Assembly (NCBI GenBank): GCA_937872685.1
Contig: CALMTS010000167.1
Location: 1-51,282, forward strand
Source of the DNA: an uncultured Desulfomicrobium sp.
Lineage (GTDB): Bacteria; Desulfobacterota; Desulfovibrionia; Desulfovibrionales; Desulfomicrobiaceae
DNA: 51,282 nucleotides
Reading direction: 5' to 3'
Part shown: piece after piece, positions 47,307 through 51,282 of the stretch
Layout: each line of letters opens with the position of its first letter
Position numbering within the stretch: position 1 is the stretch's first letter
Notes under the pieces: generated by a model
The model's database searches: none
Seen by the model: the letters and a program-made list of their open reading frames with translations, nothing else
What the model was told of the DNA's origin: nothing
Program-made: the position numbers and the translations under genes

Positions 47307-48122
47307 TCAGGGCAGGTAGGCTTTGGCGATGAGGTAGAGGTCGCCGAAAGGCACGCCGGCCTTGATGGCCGACATCATGTGCATGGACAGGTCCATCTTC
47401 ATTTCCGTGGCTTCCAGGATTTCCTTTTTCACCAGATTCAGCCTGAACTTGACGAAGTCGTAGTCGAAGCCGTCGCAGATCAGCGTCAGGCCGTCCTTGA
47501 AGTACTGGGAGGAGATGTATTCCTGGTAGTCCAGCAGGGAGTCGGTCCCGCTGCGCCGGGCCAGCATGCAGTAGAAGATGAGATTGATGATCAGGGCTTC
47601 GATTTTGAGCTTGTGATCGATATTCAGGAACTTGGCCTTGTTGAGTTCGGAGTTGTCCAGGTTCTTGAGCATGACCTGGGCGACCTCGAAGACCTGCTTC
47701 TCGAAGATGGGCGCGATGTGGAATTTCGACAGGAAGCGGATCATCACCTTTTGAGGGTTTTCCTTGGACACGATGCCCAGAAGCCCGATGGCCATGAGCA
47801 CATACTTGCGTTGCAGCTCGGCCAGGATGTTCTTTTTCCGGACCTGGGCCAGTTCCTCGCAACGCGAGGGGGGGAAGGACGAAGCCGCCAGTTCGAGCAG
47901 GAAACGAACGTGGGGTTCGCGCGTGTGGCGGGCCTCTTCGAGCAGGAATCCGTCGCCCTTTTTCCTGGAATCCAGGGTTTTCTTCACGGAAAGCCAGAAA
48001 GCGGCCACGCCTTCCAGCGGCATCTCCATCAGGTCGAATTCCTTCGGAGTGTCGAGGGAGCGGGCGCTGGCCCCGAGGAGCAGGTGCGCGACCTGGTCGT
48101 TGATGTTTCCTGCGCCGCCCAT
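47307..48122 (-). CDS. Hypothetical protein encoded after cheX
   Basis: A 271-residue soluble, mainly helical protein that I do not recognise. The first 100 residues include TPKEFDLMEMPLEGVAAFW and a basic linker. Residues 115-190 are rich in alternating hydrophobic and charged residues (for example KYVLMAIGLLGIVSK). The end reads GDLYLIAKAYLP. There is no signal peptide, membrane segment or metal motif. It starts 4 bp after the cheX stop with no Shine-Dalgarno sequence of its own, so it is probably translated by reinitiation after cheX and may share its signalling role. Confidence 0.75.
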   Translation of the reverse strand: MGGAGNINDQVAHLLLGASARSLDTPKEFDLMEMPLEGVAAFWLSVKKTLDSRKKGDGFLLEEARHTREPHVRFLLELAASSFPPSRCEELAQVRKKNILAELQRKYVLMAIGLLGIVSKENPQKVMIRFLSKFHIAPIFEKQVFEVAQVMLKNLDNSELNKAKFLNIDHKLKIEALIINLIFYCMLARRSGTDSLLDYQEYISSQYFKDGLTLICDGFDYDFVKFRLNLVKKEILEATEMKMDLSMHMMSAIKAGVPFGDLYLIAKAYLP

Positions 48123-48126
48123 GGGT

Positions 48127-48585
48127 CTAGTCGAAGCAGAATTCGAGGGTGAAGGTCCCGGCCTCGCAGGAAAAGGGGATGGCGATGGCCAGGGCCGAGG
48201 TCATGTGCGCGATGGTGTGGTTGTCGCCCATGATGACGGACGGTGTGGAGCCCTGGAGCTTGAGGCCCATGTCGACCAGGCCGACCCTGGCCTGGCCAGA
48301 GATCATGTTCGTGATCTCTCCGACGGCGTCCTGGACGTCCTGCATGATGTCCTCAATGGCGTCCCCGAGCATCTGCTTGACGATATGCACGGCGGTCTTG
48401 CGGTCGAAGGAAATGGAGAAGGTGCCGTGTTTGTCGCCGGTGATGCCGATCACTGCCGAAACATCGCCCCGGGCCATCTTGTCCTTCTTGACATAGGGCG
48501 TCCCGGCGACGACTTCGAGGGCGGCCATGGCGGCGAGCACGTCCTTGGTGGCTTTGATGAAAGGCTTGGCCAATGCTGGGTCCAT
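48127..48585 (-). CDS. cheX: CheX-family chemotaxis phosphatase
   Basis: CheX-type proteins dephosphorylate phosphorylated CheY-like receivers. The 152-residue protein contains the active-site motif VGEITNMISGQAR with Glu90 and Asn93 in the E-x2-N arrangement of the family. The ATG at 48585 is chosen because AGGAG lies 8 bases upstream; the frame is open 19 codons further up without support. An unknown gene follows after 4 bp. A stand-alone Hpt gene faces it across a 185-bp gap with inverted repeats. No cheA or cheY is in the window, so the receiver it serves is unknown. Confidence 0.88.
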   Translation of the reverse strand: MDPALAKPFIKATKDVLAAMAALEVVAGTPYVKKDKMARGDVSAVIGITGDKHGTFSISFDRKTAVHIVKQMLGDAIEDIMQDVQDAVGEITNMISGQARVGLVDMGLKLQGSTPSVIMGDNHTIAHMTSALAIAIPFSCEAGTFTLEFCFD

Positions 48586-48657
48586 CTGGTTTCTCCTTGG
48601 GTGGCGTGCGAACTGGAAAAACTTCACACCGTGGAATTTCATAAGGACAATTCGTGT

Positions 48658-48707
48658 CCGGGGTCAACTCCCCGGCGTGCGGCGGAGAGGCTATCAAGGA
48701 GTTGACC
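48658..48707 (+). repeat. Competing inverted repeats between cheX and hpt
   Basis: GGTCAACTCC (48662-48671) is exactly complementary to GGAGTTGACC (48698-48707). The same left arm also lies inside a local hairpin CCGGGG-TCAACT-CCCCGG (48658-48675). The two foldings exclude each other, as in a leader switch. Alternatively, the dyad may be an operator for the divergent genes. Confidence 0.5.
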
Positions 48708-48770
48708 GGGACGCGCCCGCTGCGCAAAGGTCTGCCCTGGCGGAATCTTCCGCTGAAAGGGGAATATGCC

Positions 48771-49091
48771 GTGGAAAAAAGTTTGGAGCAAAGGGTCAGG
48801 GAGCATCTCTGCCGGGTTTACGGACTGGGCATGGAGGACGTGCAGGAACTTTTCGAGATCGGACACGGGACGGTCAAGGATACGCTGCTCCGGCTCGACG
48901 AGGCCTTTGCGCGCGCGGACATGGAAAAACTGGCCGATGCCGGCCACATGCTCAAGGGGACCCTCTTCAACATGGGGCTGATGGAACTGGGCGAGACGGC
49001 GCGGGCGTTGGAGCTCGCCGGCAAGAGGGGGGACGTCGCGGAGGCCCGGTCCCTGTATCCCGGACTTCGGGAAATCCTGTCCACGTTCTAG
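48771..49091 (+). CDS. Stand-alone histidine phosphotransfer (Hpt) protein
   Basis: A 106-residue single-domain Hpt protein that passes phosphate between receivers or from a hybrid kinase. The four-helix pattern includes the phosphorylatable His59 in AGHMLKGTLFNMG (the H-x2-K-G motif). The start is set at GTG 48771, preceded by AGGGGA; this gives the usual Hpt length, while an upstream in-frame ATG at 48654 would add 39 unlikely residues. It is divergent from the cheX pair, and a DEAD helicase gene converges on it from the right. Confidence 0.78.
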   Translation: MEKSLEQRVREHLCRVYGLGMEDVQELFEIGHGTVKDTLLRLDEAFARADMEKLADAGHMLKGTLFNMGLMELGETARALELAGKRGDVAEARSLYPGLREILSTF

Positions 49092-49152
49092 GACGTCTGG
49101 CGATCGGCCACTTGTGTCGGCCGAGTCTGTGCACTTCAGCCCGATTCCGGAG

Positions 49153-49191
49153 CAAAAGAAGAGCCCGGATGGAATGCGTTCCATCCGGGCT
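49153..49191 (-). terminator. Intrinsic terminator of the DEAD-box helicase gene
   Basis: A 13-bp perfect stem (AGCCCGGATGGAA with its complement, 49162-49191) with a four-base loop is followed on the minus strand by CTTCTTTT. It begins 24 bp after the helicase stop. It also lies 70 bp beyond the hpt stop on the plus strand, but no T-run follows there. Confidence 0.85.
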
Positions 49192-49214
49192 ACGGGGAAC
49201 CAGGAAGCCTGTCT

Positions 49215-50678
49215 TCAGGGCTTGCGCCGGGGCCTGGAACCCGCGGGCTTGGGTTTTCCCCGGCGAAGCGGGGTGGAAGGCGAACCTGCGGGAGTGGAGC
49301 CGGGTGCGTCGGAGCCACTGCGGCCTGCCGCCGGCTTGGGGCCCGGCCCGGTTTTCTCCTTGCGGATGCCGCTGTCGACCGCCGGATGCCGTCCCTGGCG
49401 GGGAGCCTCCCGGTGCGCCTTGGGCCTGGGTTCGGAAGCAGGCAGTCCGGGTTCTTTTTCCGAACGGGTTTTCCCTGCCAGCTTTCCGGTTCCGGTTTTT
49501 CGAGGGCCGTATTTGCGGGGCGCAGGCGCCAGGGCTTGCGCGTTTTCGTCCTCTGCCCGGGTCAGGGCTCCGCGCACCAGGCGCACTGCTTCCATGACTA
49601 TGCCGAGTTCTTCGGCATAGCGTCTGGCCAGTCGGCTCTCCGCTTCCGTCATGAGGGAGAGCACGAGCCCGGCGGCGCCGGCCCGGCCTGTGCGCCCGGC
49701 GCGGTGCAGGTAGTCCCGGCTCTGGCTCGGCACGTCAACGTTGACCACCAGTTCGACCTCGCTGATGTCCAGGCCGCGGGCGGCGATGTCCGAGGCGATG
49801 AGCACGCGGGCCTTGCCTTTGCGGAAGCTGTCCAGGGCGGCCTGCCGTTCGAATTTGTCCCGGGCGCCGTGCAGGTCGGCCACGGCCAGCTGATGGTAGT
49901 CGAGGCGTTCGGAAATGCGCTCGGCGCTGGCTCCGCGGTGCACGAAGACAAGGGCCCGGCTGGGATCGAGCCCGCGCAGGGCCTTGCGCAGCCATTCGAT
50001 CTTGTCCCGCTCCTCGCAGACCAGGTAGCAGTGCCGGATGGCGGAACTGATGCCGGTCTGAACTCGCACGAACTCCAGGTTCGGGGCCAGGCCCCGGGCG
50101 ATGCGCGTTGTGGCCGGCCCTTCGGTGGCGGAGACGAAGACGAAGCGGGTCTCGGGGCCGAGATCCCCGGTGATGCGCCGTATGTGCTCCAACCCCTCCT
50201 CCACGAGCAGGCGGTCCGCCTCGTCCAGGACCAGCCATGTCGCGTCCCGCAGTTTGAGCTTCCCGAGGTCCATCAAGTGGGTGATCCGCCCGGCCGAGCC
50301 GATGACCAGATGCGGCTTTTTCTTGAGGCCTTCGATCTGGCGGCTGACGGCCGCGCCGCCGATGAGGGACTGGACCCGGACGCCGAGGCCGGCCTCCTTG
50401 GCCAACTCCGTGGCCACGCGGTGAATCTGCATGGCCAGTTCGTGGGTCGGTGCCAGAACCACGGCCTGCACGTGCGGGCGCTCCGGGTCGATGCCGGCCA
50501 GGATCGGCAGGAGATAAGCCAATGTCTTGCCCGATCCGGTGCGGGAGATGATCATGGCGGATTTTCCGGCCATGAGCACGGGCACGGCTGCTTCCTGCAC
50601 GGGCAGGGGGGAGTGCAACCCGCGTGCGTTCAGGGTCTGGGCCAACGTGTCGGGCAATCCGAACGGTTCGAATGTCAT
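49215..50678 (-). CDS. DEAD-box ATP-dependent RNA helicase with basic tail
   Basis: A 487-residue RNA helicase. Motifs in order are: Q-motif region (PLPVQEAAVP), motif I SRTGSGKT (Lys51), motif Ia APTHELA, motif II LDEADR near residue 167, motif III VSATEG (threonine kept, usual S-A-T), then in the second domain VFVHRG, SDIAARGLD and HRAGRTGRAG. Residues from about 380 are a low-complexity tail rich in K, R, P and G, likely for RNA binding. The ATG at 50678 has AAGGA 6 bases upstream. Relatives act in ribosome assembly or RNA decay; the substrate is not known. Confidence 0.92.
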   Translation of the reverse strand: MTFEPFGLPDTLAQTLNARGLHSPLPVQEAAVPVLMAGKSAMIISRTGSGKTLAYLLPILAGIDPERPHVQAVVLAPTHELAMQIHRVATELAKEAGLGVRVQSLIGGAAVSRQIEGLKKKPHLVIGSAGRITHLMDLGKLKLRDATWLVLDEADRLLVEEGLEHIRRITGDLGPETRFVFVSATEGPATTRIARGLAPNLEFVRVQTGISSAIRHCYLVCEERDKIEWLRKALRGLDPSRALVFVHRGASAERISERLDYHQLAVADLHGARDKFERQAALDSFRKGKARVLIASDIAARGLDISEVELVVNVDVPSQSRDYLHRAGRTGRAGAAGLVLSLMTEAESRLARRYAEELGIVMEAVRLVRGALTRAEDENAQALAPAPRKYGPRKTGTGKLAGKTRSEKEPGLPASEPRPKAHREAPRQGRHPAVDSGIRKEKTGPGPKPAAGRSGSDAPGSTPAGSPSTPLRRGKPKPAGSRPRRKP

Positions 50679-50749
50679 AAATTTCCTTGAGAAGCGGCCC
50701 GCGGCCGGCAAGAGGGGAATTCGTCCCGCGCGTGGCGAGGGCGAATCGG

Positions 50750-51282
50750 CTATTCGGGCGCCGTGTCGTTGGCCAAGGTCTGGTCGGGCGTCCAGACCCG
50801 GGCCTGGTTTCGACCCGAATTTTTGGCCTGGTACAGGGCCTGGTCGGCCTGTTCAAGCAACAGGTCCATGCCTCCGTCACCTTCCTCCGGTGAAGGAACA
50901 GACGTGACCAGCCCGATGCTCAGGGTTACATGGGGCGCGGCTATTGAGCTTGCGTGCTCGATGCGCAGGTCCAGCACGGCCTGCCGCAGCGTCTCCGCCA
51001 TGTGCATGGCGCCTGCGCCATCGGTGCCCGGCAGGATCACGGCAAACTCTTCGCCCCCGTACCGGGCCAGCAGGTCGGCCGGGCGCTGCATGTGCAGCTG
51101 CATGACCGCAGCCACGCCGATGAGGCACATGTCCCCCTGCTGGTGACCGTACGTGTCGTTGTATTTCTTGAAGTGGTCCACATCGGCCAGCAGGACGGAC
51201 AGCGGGCTTCTTTCCCGCATGGCCCGCCGCCATTCCTGCTTGAGGTAGGCGTCGAACATGCGGCGGTTGGCGATGCCGGTCA
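50750..51282 (-). CDS. GGDEF diguanylate cyclase, C-terminal part (truncated by window edge)
   Basis: The visible 177 residues are a GGDEF domain that makes cyclic di-GMP from two GTP. The active-site GGEEF is intact (LLARYGGEEFAV), and an inhibitory I-site R-x2-D (RPAD) lies exactly five residues before it, so product inhibition is expected. The usual LLADVDHFKKYNDTYGH and LSIGLV motifs are also present. The N-terminal sensor region lies outside the window. The stop is followed by the DEAD helicase gene on the same strand. Confidence 0.93.
   Translation of the reverse strand, partial: TGIANRRMFDAYLKQEWRRAMRERSPLSVLLADVDHFKKYNDTYGHQQGDMCLIGVAAVMQLHMQRPADLLARYGGEEFAVILPGTDGAGAMHMAETLRQAVLDLRIEHASSIAAPHVTLSIGLVTSVPSPEEGDGGMDLLLEQADQALYQAKNSGRNQARVWTPDQTLANDTAPE

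Overview
This GC-rich window looks like chromosome from a sulfate-reducing deltaproteobacterium (Desulfovibrionales type, for instance Desulfomicrobium or Desulfovibrio). The clues are gene content rather than any database search: a dnaA-dnaN-gyrB-gyrA block without recF, a DUF39 homocysteine-biosynthesis protein followed by a DUF362 ferredoxin-like protein, a DhnA-type class I aldolase, a B12-dependent class II ribonucleotide reductase (NrdJ), an IlvD of the oxygen-sensitive sequence type, and cobamide-remodelling genes. No tRNA, rRNA, insertion sequence, prophage or CRISPR array was seen. The layout is that of a compact core genome with many 1-11 bp gene overlaps.

Region 1 (1-9127, minus strand): dnaA, dnaN, gyrB and gyrA run leftward and end at an intrinsic terminator, followed by a pyrB-pyrC operon with its own leader hairpin. 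Region 2 (9245-16135, plus strand): homocysteine synthesis (DUF39, DUF362 ferredoxin-like), a tiny basic protein with an FmdB-type zinc ribbon, then purB-pyrE, a periplasmic L,D-transpeptidase and a TIM-barrel isomerase-like protein. Region 3 (16132-20698): a GT39 membrane glycosyltransferase and an RluD-type pseudouridine synthase on the minus strand, divergent from an RNA m5C methyltransferase and a class I aldolase.

Region 4 (20837-30780, minus strand): rfbA; an AT-rich 374-bp gap with a striking three-way-junction sequence; nrdJ; a GAF histidine kinase; a receiver-TPR regulator; ftsE-ftsX; ilvD; a methyltransferase. Region 5 (30922-47235, plus strand): a MoaB-like protein, a membrane PAS histidine kinase and a 1027-residue PHP phosphoesterase / zinc-site / UvrD helicase fusion form a tightly overlapped trio. 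They are followed by cbiR-like and cobU cobamide genes, a DHH phosphoesterase, polA (with an intrinsic terminator inside its first codons), a class V aminotransferase, a DUF1844 protein, argC, two tandem EAL-HDOD proteins and a prepilin peptidase. Region 6 (47307-51282): an unknown helical protein and a CheX phosphatase (minus) face a stand-alone Hpt protein (plus), then a DEAD-box RNA helicase and a GGDEF diguanylate cyclase that runs off the window.

The main themes are replication and nucleotide supply, amino-acid synthesis, cobamide salvage feeding B12-dependent enzymes, and signalling (two histidine kinases, REC-TPR, CheX, Hpt, EAL-HDOD, GGDEF). The items most worth a second look are the PHP-UvrD fusion and its overlapping kinase, the terminator embedded in polA, the three-way junction upstream of nrdJ, the pyrB leader, and the cbiR-cobU pair.
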